Origin: Myxococcota bacterium
GTDB lineage: Bacteria; Myxococcota_A; Polyangia; Polyangiales; Houyiibacteriaceae
Direction: 5' to 3'
Assembly (NCBI GenBank): GCA_028284955.1
Contig: JANQQS010000015.1
Span: 1 to 51,134, forward strand
DNA length: 51,134 nt
How positions within the stretch are numbered: position 1 is the stretch's first letter; each line of letters opens with the position of its first letter. The position numbers and the translations under genes are program-made. The notes under the pieces were generated by a model. It did no database searches and was not told the DNA's origin. It saw only the letters and a program-made list of their open reading frames with translations. Of this stretch, positions 16,148 through 25,333 are shown in pieces.

Positions 16148-17812
16148 ATGAAGCGCTTCACGCGGGCCGCAGCGCCGACTTTGCTCCTTTGTCTTTTCGC
16201 TTCTTGCACGGACGATTCTTCCGGCGAATCGAATCCGGGTGCGACGCCCGGAGCGAACGGTGCAGGTGGCGCGAGCAATCCAGATTCCGGAACGGGAAGC
16301 GGTTCTGGGCCCTCTTCACCAAGGGGCACCGGAATCGCTCCTCAGACTGAGGCCGATGGCAGCGGCGTGCTGTGGCAACCGCTCGAATGGAGCGTAGAAA
16401 ACACGTCTTGGTCGGATAACCCCTTTGACCTCGTTGCTGCGGTGACCTTTACCCATTCGTCGGGCGCATCCCACGAGACAGAGATGTTTTATGACGGCGA
16501 CGACACGTGGAAGTTTCGTTTCACGGGAACCCTCACCGGTACCTGGATGTATTCCTCAAGCAGCGAAGACCCAGAGCTCGACGGCAGGCAAGGCACGGTT
16601 GAGGTGGCTCCGAATCCGGGCGGGCGAGGATTCGTGACCAGCCAAGGGAACAAGTTCGCGATTCAGTCGGGAGACAACGGCGAGCTTCGCGGCTGGCTCT
16701 TCAACAATTTTCAAACCGACAACTACCCCCAGTTCTTTCATGCGCACCTCGTTCCCTTCGACCCCGGGGCGGAGCAAAAGATGACCCAGTACGCGAGCTA
16801 CGCGCGGGACCGAGGGTTTACGTCGGTCTACCTCATGCTCGTGAACAACTTACTGACCTGGGGTGCATTCGGGTCGAACGATGTCACGGACAACGACCCG
16901 GACCTGAAAACGTTTCGCATTCTGGATGAGCTCCTCGAAAGCGCGCGGGCAGAAGGCATTCACGTTCATTTTTGGCGCTGGGGCGATGCATCGCGAAGGT
17001 GGTCTCCGGATGGATTGCCGGGAGGAATCAATGGCTCGGTCGACCAGCGCGTGAGTCGCTACTTTTGCGCTCGCCTCGGCGCGTTGCCCAGCTGGTCCAT
17101 CGGATATGGGTTTGACCTGCACGAGTGGGTGAGCCGATCCGAGCTCGATGCATGGAAGAAGTTTATGCATGACCATCTCGACTGGCCCCACTTGATTTCT
17201 GCGCGGTCGCATCGATTTTCAAACGCAGACCAAGCGATCACCGGGTACGCACAAGGGGATCGGGAGCTTGGGCAATCCGCCCCCGAGAGCCCCAACTACG
17301 ATCAGCTCGTCTCCCTATTGGATGCCGATGGGGACCGCCCCCACATGCTCGAAGAGCGCAACGTCCTCGGGCGATGGGGCGTGGATGCAGGAGATACCCG
17401 CCGGCTGATGTGGCGCAGCGCGATGGCGGGCGGCGTCGGTGGTTGGTACGGCTTCTTCGACAAAGACCCGGTGTTTTCAAGAGACTCTGGATATCCCAAC
17501 GACGCCGAGCTCCTAACCCACGGTCGCTTCTGGAGCGACCGCTTTCTCCTCGGCTTTCGCCGCGACAATGCCCGCTCAAACGGCTTCGTGTTGCGCGACG
17601 AAGGATGGAACCACGTCGTGGTGTATCGAGAGAACGCGGCCTCGATCGATATCGACCTCTCAAGAGCGAGCGGCCCGCTGCGCGCCGTCGCGGTCGACGC
17701 GCGAGCCGGCTACGAAGAACGCGACCTCGGCATGCTCGAAGCCCGCGACCAAACGATCGATCTACCGAGGAACTCAGATTGGGCAGTCGCGGTCGGAAGC
17801 TTCTCTCCGTAG
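16148..17812 (+). CDS. Secreted DUF5060 glycoside-hydrolase-like lipoprotein
   Basis: 554 residues from an ATG with GAGGAA 7 bp upstream. The signal ends LFASC; a Gly/Ser/Asn linker follows to about residue 70. Next is a DUF5060-type beta-sandwich (EWSVENTSWSDNPFDL, MFYDGDDTWKFRFTGTLTG with TWMY), then a TIM-barrel-like part of the DUF4038/apiosidase-like type (GWLFNNFQTDNYPQFF, WRWGD, GYGFDLHEWV) and a C-terminal beta domain. The Glu of DLHEW lies where the family's acid/base is expected. It probably cleaves a plant or microbial polysaccharide outside the cell; the substrate cannot be named. Confidence 0.8.
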   Translation: MKRFTRAAAPTLLLCLFASCTDDSSGESNPGATPGANGAGGASNPDSGTGSGSGPSSPRGTGIAPQTEADGSGVLWQPLEWSVENTSWSDNPFDLVAAVTFTHSSGASHETEMFYDGDDTWKFRFTGTLTGTWMYSSSSEDPELDGRQGTVEVAPNPGGRGFVTSQGNKFAIQSGDNGELRGWLFNNFQTDNYPQFFHAHLVPFDPGAEQKMTQYASYARDRGFTSVYLMLVNNLLTWGAFGSNDVTDNDPDLKTFRILDELLESARAEGIHVHFWRWGDASRRWSPDGLPGGINGSVDQRVSRYFCARLGALPSWSIGYGFDLHEWVSRSELDAWKKFMHDHLDWPHLISARSHRFSNADQAITGYAQGDRELGQSAPESPNYDQLVSLLDADGDRPHMLEERNVLGRWGVDAGDTRRLMWRSAMAGGVGGWYGFFDKDPVFSRDSGYPNDAELLTHGRFWSDRFLLGFRRDNARSNGFVLRDEGWNHVVVYRENAASIDIDLSRASGPLRAVAVDARAGYEERDLGMLEARDQTIDLPRNSDWAVAVGSFSP

Positions 17813-17900
17813 TCAGGTTTGGTGCGACGCTATCGTGCGCGTGTGGTGTCGCCAAAAAGCTTGGGTTGCGGACCAGACCAGACCAGACTAGATTGGTTTG

Positions 17901-18167
17901 ATGTCCGACTCCGGCAAAATCATTACGAATGTGAGCGAAGCGAAGGCCAGCTTGTCGAAGCTGATTCAACGAGCTCTCGAAGGAAAAGAGGTCATTATCG
18001 GGCGCGCAGGAAAGCCGGTGGTGATGCTCGTTCCCTATGTCGAAGACGCTCGGCCACGCGAACTTGGAGGCAGTTGGCGGGGCGCCGTTGAGATTGCGGA
18101 TGATTTTGATGATGCGCTCCCCGAGGAAATTCAAAGCGCATTCGTTGGCGATGAATCTGCTTCTTGA
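17901..18167 (+). CDS. vapB: VapB antitoxin, Phd/YefM family
   Basis: 88 residues from the ATG at 17901. The Phd/YefM fold is clear at the N-terminus: TNVSEAKASLSKLIQRALEG, then EVIIGRAGKPVVMLVPY, which dimerises and binds the operator. The acidic C-terminus (DDFDDALPEEIQSAF) would fold over the toxin active site. It overlaps the vapC gene by 17 bp. Just upstream is a run of GACCA repeats (about 17870-17890). The pair is expected to repress its own promoter. Confidence 0.92.
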   Translation: MSDSGKIITNVSEAKASLSKLIQRALEGKEVIIGRAGKPVVMLVPYVEDARPRELGGSWRGAVEIADDFDDALPEEIQSAFVGDESAS

Positions 18168-18531
18168 TACCCACATTGTTCTCTGGGCATTCACCGACGA
18201 CGCGCGGCTCACAGGCGCAGCGCGTGACGCGATTGTCGATGGTCGCAACCGAGTGTTTGTCAGCGCAGCCACCGCGTGGGAAATCGCTATCAAGCGAAGC
18301 ATCGGGAAGCTCAGAGCGCCGGGCAACTATGCCGAAGAGCTGGAGAGACATCGCTTTACCTCCCTCGATATCACCACTGCGCATGCGCTTTCCGTGGAAG
18401 CGCTGCCGGCGCATCACCGAGATCCGTTCGATCGAATGCTCGTTGCGCAAGCGCTGTTTGAGTCGCTCACCCTCGTGACGAAGGATACAAAGATGCGAGC
18501 ATACGATGTCCCTTTGATGTTAGTCGGTTAG
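18151..18531 (+). CDS. vapC: VapC toxin, PIN-domain ribonuclease
   Basis: 126 residues with an intact PIN active site: LLLDTHIVLWAF (first Asp), the conserved Glu in SAATAWEIAIK, DPFDRMLVAQA (Asp) and LVTKDTKM (last Asp). This is the Mg-dependent RNase fold of the VapC subfamily that normally pairs with Phd-type antitoxins, cutting tRNA or rRNA when freed. All key residues are present, so this module should work, unlike the two decayed toxin-antitoxin-like loci elsewhere in the window. Confidence 0.93.
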   Translation: MNLLLDTHIVLWAFTDDARLTGAARDAIVDGRNRVFVSAATAWEIAIKRSIGKLRAPGNYAEELERHRFTSLDITTAHALSVEALPAHHRDPFDRMLVAQALFESLTLVTKDTKMRAYDVPLMLVG

Positions 18532-18653
18532 GCAGTCAATAGGTTCGAGCTCATGAGAACCCCGGATCACGATCGCAGTTTGTGCTGTTTCTGATCTGCG
18601 GCTGGGCGTGAACAATCGCTGATCGTTTTCTTGCCGTGAGCTCACTATCTAGA

Positions 18654-20018
18654 ATGGCAACAAATCGTGTGTTCACATTGCGACGATGGAGCACTGTGCT
18701 TCTCATCGTGCTCGTTTCGTGTTGGACCGGATGCGGAGACTCTGAACCGGCAGACCTCACCTCGAATGATGGTGCGTCTGCGCGACCGGCCGCTGGAGAT
18801 GGGGCGGGCTCCGGCGCGATCGATTCCGGAATAGCAGTTGGTGATGCCGGGAGCGTTCCCGCGCCCGGTGAGCGAATTCCTGACGTGCCTCCTGGTCAGC
18901 AGCCGTCCTGGTCGACGATTACGAATGGGCCCGGGTCTGGAGACTCAGGCCGCACCGACGCGATCATTCGGCGGGAAGTGATCGACATCTCAAAGAGCCC
19001 CGCGACCTTCGGGGGAGCGCCGGTGGTGTTCGTTCATCCGTCGGGCATCGATCAAACGCGTACGGGGACCATTGTGATTGGGTTCAACGGTGGCCAATCC
19101 GAGGGGGAAGGCAACAAGGCGTACGTGCTTCGAAGAGAGCTCGGGGGCTCATGGACAGACCCGCAGATTCTGGAGGAAGACAAGCAAATAGACTTCGGCA
19201 TTGTCTATCAACCGCGAAATGTTCCCCAAGCGCCGCTGCTCGCGATGTATTGGTTTGGTGGCGCTCCGGCAGAGGGGCCGCCAACCGGGATTCGTGTCTC
19301 CCGCGACGACGGGGCGACGTGGTCCGCGCGCACGTTGAGCCCGAATTCGAGCCTTTGGGAGGGCAGGGGCATGCAGGTGGGCATGAATCACCCGGTCGAG
19401 TTTTCGGACGGGTCTCTACTCTTCGTGGACGGAGACTCGAAAGGAAAACGCTTCGGCGCAGCGCGCATCATTCGCGTTCCAGCAGACAACTATCAAAACA
19501 ATGGCGGCGCCGCGTGGAGCGCGCTTGATCTGCAGCAGGGCGACCGCGCGGGACATGTACACGGAAGCTTTCTGATTCTTTCTCCGGACCAGCAGAACTT
19601 GATGGCCATTTTTCGAACCGACTTCAACGCAGGCTCGTACTACAAGACGAGCAATGATGGAGGGCGCACATGGTCGCGTGATTTTGCCCGGCTCGACAGC
19701 CCGGGCTCGAACGGCATCAGCAGCGTTAGCTTAGATTGGAACGACTCCGCGAGCCCGCTCCATGGATGGCACGTCTTTGCGGCCAGCAATCACAGCGTGA
19801 TTCGAAACGGCTTGAACGTGACAGTGACGCGTGAGCCGACCGGGTCTTGGTCTCAGGTGCTGCGTCTTCATGAAGACGAGCCCCGCGAAGATGCAGACCC
19901 GACGTTGTTCCAAGGGCGCGATGGATTGATTCATCTGCTCTTCACGGGTCGGGGCAGCGCATTGCTGAAGTACTACGTGATCGATCCCTATCGGCTCACC
20001 GGTACGACTCGTCCATAG
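18654..20018 (+). CDS. Sialidase-fold (BNR/Asp-box) lipoprotein
   Basis: 454 residues from the ATG at 18654. A signal peptide ends WTGC, then an Ala/Gly/Asp-rich linker reaches about residue 80. The rest is a six-bladed propeller-like domain with two clear Asp-boxes, SRDDGATWS and SNDGGRTWS, plus NHPVEFSDGSLLFVDGD. Asp-boxes are typical of sialidases and related exo-glycosidases, but I cannot identify the Arg triad with confidence, so catalysis is not certain. It is secreted and lipid-anchored. Confidence 0.75.
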   Translation: MATNRVFTLRRWSTVLLIVLVSCWTGCGDSEPADLTSNDGASARPAAGDGAGSGAIDSGIAVGDAGSVPAPGERIPDVPPGQQPSWSTITNGPGSGDSGRTDAIIRREVIDISKSPATFGGAPVVFVHPSGIDQTRTGTIVIGFNGGQSEGEGNKAYVLRRELGGSWTDPQILEEDKQIDFGIVYQPRNVPQAPLLAMYWFGGAPAEGPPTGIRVSRDDGATWSARTLSPNSSLWEGRGMQVGMNHPVEFSDGSLLFVDGDSKGKRFGAARIIRVPADNYQNNGGAAWSALDLQQGDRAGHVHGSFLILSPDQQNLMAIFRTDFNAGSYYKTSNDGGRTWSRDFARLDSPGSNGISSVSLDWNDSASPLHGWHVFAASNHSVIRNGLNVTVTREPTGSWSQVLRLHEDEPREDADPTLFQGRDGLIHLLFTGRGSALLKYYVIDPYRLTGTTRP

Positions 20019-20039
20019 ACTAGAAACGTCTGGCTGAAT

Positions 20040-21095
20040 TTACCACTTGAGCGGCGGATAGCGATGACACTTTGCCCATGTTGGGCGATGAAAGGTGGGC
20101 CCTTTGTAGGATGTGTACGCAGGCTGTTGCAGCACTCCGGCCTTGCTAAGCACCTGAGGCTTCCACCGCCATTGTTTCCATTTTCGGGGAAGTGCGGCTT
20201 GGTAGTCGATCAGCGGTATTCCGTATTCGCCTCTGCGAAACTTGCGGTAGAACGGGCGCGCGAAATCAACGCGTGAGCTTGCTGCCCCTGAAGAGTCGGG
20301 GTCTAAGATTGTCTCGGCCGCGACGACGATTTCATGTTTGGCGTGAAACAAGCGAACGGCTTCGTCGAGATCACCCCGGCGGAGCGCAAGGTCTACGTGG
20401 TGCATGAAGGATGCCGCCATGTGCTGCACCATCGCGAAACCGCGCGTCAGTCCCCCGGTTGCACGCTGCCGGCCGTTGCCGAGTTTTGTGTCGTTGACAA
20501 CCGCGATAGCGACCCCGAACATCAGCGCTAGGTATCGATCAGACAAGGTGGTGTAGACTTGCGTATGTCTGTTCCGCATGCCCAGATTCGGCTGGGCAGC
20601 ATCGCCGGGATGAAAGAAGTATTTGAGTGCCACGATGTCTTCGCCGTACACGGCGTTGGGCACCGCCGATACGGATGTTCTATCTGCGAAGCAGAACTGA
20701 ATCGGCGGGCGATTGGGGTTGTTGACGAATCGCTCAAGGACGCGGGGAAAATCTTCGGCGAACTTCTTGAGGACGCACCGGTCTAGCGACTGTTCCGCTT
20801 CCCGCCACCGAAGGACCGATTGGTTGAGGCCGACCGCACCTCGAACTTTTCTGGCGATTGCGCGCTGCCGAAGCTTTAGCCACGTGCGCATGGCGAGCAG
20901 ATCTTCGGCGACTAGGTTGTCGGCGGTGATTGTCTGCCGAGTAGCCTGTTTGTCGAAGCTCTCGCGCAGCGCCTCATTCTCGGGTACATGCGCGTCGCAC
21001 GCCCCTCCCGCGAACACCAACCACAGAACATGTTGCCTCAACAGCCGCAACGCACTCAATCTACGTTCTGACTCGATTTTTCGTGGCGCGGCCAC
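20040..21095 (-). CDS. Hypothetical protein, possible lipoprotein
   Basis: 351 residues from a GTG at 21095. Residues 14-34 form a short hydrophobic stretch ending FAGGAC, which could be a lipobox if a later start such as an internal TTG is used. The body is alpha-helical in the middle (ESFDKQATRQTITADNLVAE, MRTWLKLRQRAIARK) and ends in a basic, aromatic tail rich in Trp, Lys and Tyr. I do not recognise a family. It converges on the sialidase-fold gene with 21 bp between them. Confidence 0.6.
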   Translation of the reverse strand: MAAPRKIESERRLSALRLLRQHVLWLVFAGGACDAHVPENEALRESFDKQATRQTITADNLVAEDLLAMRTWLKLRQRAIARKVRGAVGLNQSVLRWREAEQSLDRCVLKKFAEDFPRVLERFVNNPNRPPIQFCFADRTSVSAVPNAVYGEDIVALKYFFHPGDAAQPNLGMRNRHTQVYTTLSDRYLALMFGVAIAVVNDTKLGNGRQRATGGLTRGFAMVQHMAASFMHHVDLALRRGDLDEAVRLFHAKHEIVVAAETILDPDSSGAASSRVDFARPFYRKFRRGEYGIPLIDYQAALPRKWKQWRWKPQVLSKAGVLQQPAYTSYKGPTFHRPTWAKCHRYPPLKW

Positions 21096-21276
21096 GCGTC
21101 GCTGTGCGTGGTTCGCGGCGCGCCAAAAGATTTCTAGCAGGATGGCTGAACGACTTCCATTGCCTACGGCGCTGCTCGTGCAACTTTAGTATATCGATAG
21201 AGCCAGGCAAGTCTCGATTCTAAACTTCGACCGCGCTCCACATCATTGATGTCTTAGTTCGAGTACTTTGTTCACT

Positions 21277-21334
21277 GCTCGACGCTGTGGGGCTCGACGC
21301 TGTGGGGCTCGACGCTGTGGGGCTTGACGCTAGG
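21277..21334. repeat. 15-bp tandem repeat running into a stop codon
   Basis: Three exact copies of GCTCGACGCTGTGGG (21277-21291, 21292-21306, 21307-21321) and a partial, diverged fourth that contains the stop codon of the LamG gene. It lies just behind that gene. Confidence 0.9.
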
Positions 21335-22790
21335 GAATCGTGAGTACGACTTCGTCGAACTCGGGGCTGGCGTTGTCGGTGGTGCTTCTTAGCGTGGCTC
21401 GATATTGAATGAAACGTCCTCGAAAATTGGCAATCGATGCGAGCGTCGCGACAGACGGCGTATTGGGCGAGTCTTCGAACACACTGTCCCTGGTGCCATC
21501 TGGGCCAAGGAACGGAGGGTCGTTGGCACAGCGGGCGTCGCCGCAGATTCGAATCTGAAATGTGAGGTGAAGCGCGCCGCGTCGGAAGAGCGCCGCGGCT
21601 TCCGCATCGCTAAGCGCGCGACGAAATACAGCGACCTCGTCGGTTTCGATCTCGGCGGAGAAATTTCCGCCGCTGAATGCCCCAATCGCAAACTCTTCAT
21701 TTGGGTTGACGCGAAACGGGTCCGAATAAGATACGCTCTCCGTGCTCTCAAGGACCCCGTCAAAATAGAGGCGTACGGTGGCTTGATCATGATTGGTCTT
21801 GGTGAGCGTAAGATGATGCCAAGTTCCATCGTTGACCTGGTTGGCGCTGCAGTACACTGCGCCCGGTGTGGTGCCTTGCGGAGAGGAAGAAACGCCTCCG
21901 GCGAGCCCTCCTGGGGCGCTCAAGTTGCATTTTTGGCGGCAGCCAAGCCACAGGTGGGTGCGGGTCGATGGAGGATCTTCTAGACCTTCAACGCCTATGT
22001 ACACGCGATTCGAGGCAAGGGTTTCGAACTCCTCACAGACCTGCGTGGTGCGTACCCAAAGCGCCCAGGTGTAGTCGCCAGTGCCAAACTGAAAGCTGTC
22101 TCCAGCGCGGCTGAACATATAGTTGCTCGTCGTGCTTTTCGCGGCTTGATGCACCGGGCCCGGCACGACATCGAGGCTTTCGTTGCCTCCCGCGGTGACG
22201 TCGTTTCCGGTTCCGGAATCGTCGCGCAGCGTTTCTCCTGGAGCGATGCTCTGCTCCGAGTCAAAGTGAACCAAAAGCACGTTGTCTCTCATGTCGACGG
22301 CATCGCGCGCGTATCCGGATTCCTGCCCACCATTGCTCGGAAGCGCTTTTCCGTAGGGGCCGCGCGGCGACCACTCGAGCGACGCCCACTCGACCTCTTG
22401 CGAGGCATCGATGACACGGGATGTGAACGTGCCCTCGCGCGCCCCCGCGACGAGCCGAACGCTTTCACCACCCCACTCGGTCTGGTCAAACGTTCCCGCC
22501 AAGAAATCATCCGCGATGCGATCCGCGAATGACGATGAACCCCGAATGACGCCGTCATCGAGACCGGACATCGCGGACCCGTCGGGAGTCTCTTGGGCCG
22601 GCCCTGCGGTACATCGGTTTGCCACGCACGAAAACCCGCGAGCACAGGGACAAGGCTTCCCGTCGATATTCGCGCTAACCTGACAACCAGCGCCTACGAG
22701 CAGCGCGAGACCAAGCCACGCCGCGCGGAACGCATCGCGCGATAGAGACACACATCGCCCACATCGCCCGACACGTTCGCTACGTCCCAT
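21330..22790 (-). CDS. LamG-domain lipoprotein
   Basis: 486 residues from an ATG. The signal ends LVGAGC; next come CPCARGFSCVANRC-like paired cysteines common behind lipoboxes in this group. The centre is a LamG/concanavalin-like jelly roll: GDYTWALWVRTTQ, DGTWHHLTLTKTN, VRLYFDGVLEST, IGAFSGGNFSAEIETDEVAV and FRRALSDAEAAALF, the standard strand order. The C-terminal part (FRGRFIQYRATLRS) resembles a second beta-sandwich. LamG domains bind sugars or proteins, so a surface recognition or matrix role is likely. Its leader has a 9-bp duplication (VGRCGRC). Confidence 0.85.
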   Translation of the reverse strand: MGRSERVGRCGRCVSLSRDAFRAAWLGLALLVGAGCQVSANIDGKPCPCARGFSCVANRCTAGPAQETPDGSAMSGLDDGVIRGSSSFADRIADDFLAGTFDQTEWGGESVRLVAGAREGTFTSRVIDASQEVEWASLEWSPRGPYGKALPSNGGQESGYARDAVDMRDNVLLVHFDSEQSIAPGETLRDDSGTGNDVTAGGNESLDVVPGPVHQAAKSTTSNYMFSRAGDSFQFGTGDYTWALWVRTTQVCEEFETLASNRVYIGVEGLEDPPSTRTHLWLGCRQKCNLSAPGGLAGGVSSSPQGTTPGAVYCSANQVNDGTWHHLTLTKTNHDQATVRLYFDGVLESTESVSYSDPFRVNPNEEFAIGAFSGGNFSAEIETDEVAVFRRALSDAEAAALFRRGALHLTFQIRICGDARCANDPPFLGPDGTRDSVFEDSPNTPSVATLASIANFRGRFIQYRATLRSTTDNASPEFDEVVLTIP

Positions 22791-22868
22791 ACTTCAATTT
22801 TTAGCGCACGAAACCACGGGAAACGAGACTACGTAATCGATTGGTTCGTTTCCGCCCCGCGATTGTCC

Positions 22869-23534
22869 ATGATTGCAGTTGAGGGTAACGGGTGGTTGAT
22901 CATGAGAACGTCGGATCACGATCGCGCGCTGCGCATGCATTTGTCGGATCTTTTTTTGGATACCGAAGTACGGCCGGGCATGGTGCAGGCGGCGGCAACG
23001 ATCGCAGAGAGCGGCTATTCGCGCGCTGAGGTGGACGAGATTTGGCGACTGGAGCTCATGCCGATTCTCCACTGGAACCTGAAATCGGTGGCAGGCGAGT
23101 GGGCGCTGTTTCCCATCGAGTGGCTCGAAGGCGAGATCGAAGCGCGGCGCGCGCGGTTGACGACTCGAATGACCGCGCTACCGCTGGTTGGGCCGATGCT
23201 GCATCGGCTGCGCGCAGGCTGGCTCGAAGACCAGTATCGAGCGGTTTGGGAGTTGGTCACGATCGTCGCGCGCCGACACGGCGCAGACCGCGAGCGATTC
23301 GTTTCGGTCGCCTATGAAATCGCGTCGATTTACTACTCAACCCAGGACTTCTTTACCGACAACCATATTCGTCAGCTGCGCGACTTGGGAGCAACACCAG
23401 AAGAGTTCGATCGGTGTTTCGAGGAGACCGAGACCATACTTCGCCGTCTGCTGACCCAAGCAGGGGGAGACCCGCGTCCAAGCGAAATCAAATCGACCCT
23501 GACTCGAGCTCGAACGAGTCTCGAATCAATTTGA
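22869..23534 (+). CDS. DUF7079-like cytoplasmic protein
   Basis: 221 residues, no signal. The N-terminal half matches what I recall of DUF7079: MHLSDLFLDTEVRPG, then EVDEIWRLELMPILHWNLKS and VAGEWALFPIEWLEGEI. These small helical proteins are often found near toxin or immunity loci, with no known function. The second half is helical as well (WLEDQYRAVWELVTIVAR). Starts at 22863 (TTG), 22869 (ATG) and 22902 (ATG) are all possible. It is divergent from the LamG lipoprotein. Confidence 0.6.
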   Translation: MIAVEGNGWLIMRTSDHDRALRMHLSDLFLDTEVRPGMVQAAATIAESGYSRAEVDEIWRLELMPILHWNLKSVAGEWALFPIEWLEGEIEARRARLTTRMTALPLVGPMLHRLRAGWLEDQYRAVWELVTIVARRHGADRERFVSVAYEIASIYYSTQDFFTDNHIRQLRDLGATPEEFDRCFEETETILRRLLTQAGGDPRPSEIKSTLTRARTSLESI

Positions 23535-23600
23535 GCTCAGCTTGTTGCCTGATCGCGGTCGGAGTCGTGAACTGTGGTTGCGGCTCCATTCCCTAAGCCT

Positions 23601-25088
23601 CTACTCGGGGTGAGTATAGGCGGTGAAGGGAAGCGTCTGGGTCGCATACAGGACTGTGTTGATCGCGCTGCCGTCGGGCACCACGGTCCAGTCGGAGCCG
23701 TCGTAGTGCGCCGCGTGAAGAAAACCGGCTTCGTCCGTTACCAACGCGAGCAGCTGCGACTGTCCGGGTAGGCGCAGTAGGCGCAGCGATTCACTGAGGT
23801 TTTTTCGCGGTACGGGCACGAGGTTTCGAACGACCCAATCATTCGGGGTAATCCTGCTCCAGGTCGCCCATTGCAGGGCGAGACTTTGTTCCCCGCCGTA
23901 GACCGCCACCGCTTCATCCGCGTTCAGCCAGGCAACCGCCACCACGAAATCTCCCTCGGCGCCCACAAGAAGGTCGTATTCCTCGACGGCCTCCCAGCTT
24001 GCGCCGTTCCAGGTGCCAAGGCCAAGACGTTTGGTGCCATCCAGATCTCCAATTCCTAGCGCGATGGAGTCGCCTCCGGGAGCGGCTTCAAGGTCGATGT
24101 ATTCGGAATCGAAGGCGCCCGAGACTGTCTCGTTTCCCGTGGTCCATATGCCGTCTGTCGCGGATCTCGTCGCGTAGGCGAAGTCCGTGCTTCCGGTGCC
24201 CCAGACCAGCAAGAGGTCGCCGCTGTTTTTCTCATAGGCAAGGTCGAAGACACGGGTTCCAATATTACTTGTCGCGGTTTGGGCGATGGCGGAAGCGGTA
24301 TTCCAGGCGCTGCCGTCCCAGATGATCGCGCCGAGGGCGCCGTCGGTATCGACAAACGCCAAAGCTATCTCGTCGCTTGCGGCTCGGGAAGCGAGCTCCA
24401 CCCAACGAACCGAGCTTGTGGTGAGATCCGGATTGGGTCCTCCCGGGCCGTCGTTGATGGGCAGAGTTTCTGGCTCAGACCACCGTCCATCGCTCCAGGC
24501 TCGGAACACAGGGGTTTCGGTGTCTACGGAGTACACCACCAACGCGTTTCCCGAGTTTTGCTCAAACGCGATGCCGGCAAAACGCGTTTCGGTAAAGGTC
24601 CCGGGCGAGGCAGATCCGAACGTCGTCGACCACTCGCTCACCCACATTGCATCGGTGCTGCGCTGCACTTGAACTTTGACGTCTGCGAGATCAAGGCCGA
24701 TGCCGAGCACCATTTCCTCCGGGTCCGTCGCAGCGGATATTCGACCCTCGAGCCAGCGCCATCCTCCCCCCTGGGAGTCGAACGGCGAGAGCGGCGACCA
24801 AGTCAGTGATGCGGCGTCGTAGGTCTGGCTGCCGATTCCTTCGGCGCCCGTGCCGATCAAGCTTGAAAGGAGTCGTGCCTGACCGAAGATCAGCGAGGAG
24901 CTCGTCATCGGCGTCGAGGCATCGCTAGAAGTTGCGTCCGCGGCATCGGTGGTGGCTGCATCTGGCGAGCTCATCACGTTGTTGATGGTCTCAAAACCCG
25001 AGCGGCAGCCGCAGAGCCCTTGGGCCATCAGGACCCAAACGGCAAGACCGAATGCGCAACGCGAACGCCGCAGTGTCAACGGGAACAC
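23601..25088 (-). CDS. Propeller-like secreted lipoprotein
   Basis: 495 residues from a GTG. The signal ends GLCGC; a Ser/Thr/Asp/Ala linker (ATTDAADATSSDAS) follows to about residue 65. The rest has at least seven repeats with WSPLSPFD, SEWSTTFG, RAWSDGRWSEPE, IIWDGSAWNTAS, GTWNGASWEAVEE and AHYDGSDWTVVPD; the recurring (W/Y)(D/N)G..W pattern is typical of beta-propeller blades. No catalytic motif is evident. It is probably exposed on the outer membrane. Confidence 0.75.
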   Translation of the reverse strand: MFPLTLRRSRCAFGLAVWVLMAQGLCGCRSGFETINNVMSSPDAATTDAADATSSDASTPMTSSSLIFGQARLLSSLIGTGAEGIGSQTYDAASLTWSPLSPFDSQGGGWRWLEGRISAATDPEEMVLGIGLDLADVKVQVQRSTDAMWVSEWSTTFGSASPGTFTETRFAGIAFEQNSGNALVVYSVDTETPVFRAWSDGRWSEPETLPINDGPGGPNPDLTTSSVRWVELASRAASDEIALAFVDTDGALGAIIWDGSAWNTASAIAQTATSNIGTRVFDLAYEKNSGDLLLVWGTGSTDFAYATRSATDGIWTTGNETVSGAFDSEYIDLEAAPGGDSIALGIGDLDGTKRLGLGTWNGASWEAVEEYDLLVGAEGDFVVAVAWLNADEAVAVYGGEQSLALQWATWSRITPNDWVVRNLVPVPRKNLSESLRLLRLPGQSQLLALVTDEAGFLHAAHYDGSDWTVVPDGSAINTVLYATQTLPFTAYTHPE

Positions 25089-25333
25089 AATTGTAATATT
25101 GATACATTTTTCTACAAATGTAAATGTCAGATGACCAACATAACGTTCAGCGAACGTTGCCAGATATCGGGACGGCGATCAGGCTCAAGAACGTCGCGCA
25201 CTGTGGGGACCGAAAACACTAGCGACTTCGATCGCTCGGACACACAAGGCCGATAGCTCAAATGGCGCTCCACTGCGTCGTGTGCGGATGAAAAATCGGT
25301 CGATGGACGTCTTCGATCCCGCGACGATCAGAA

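Noticed and set aside
25089..25333. Possible tRNA-like or other RNA gene in the 245-bp gap
   Set aside because: No acceptor stem, anticodon arm or T-loop signature could be assembled; only an AT-rich promoter-like part near 25085-25130 is visible.
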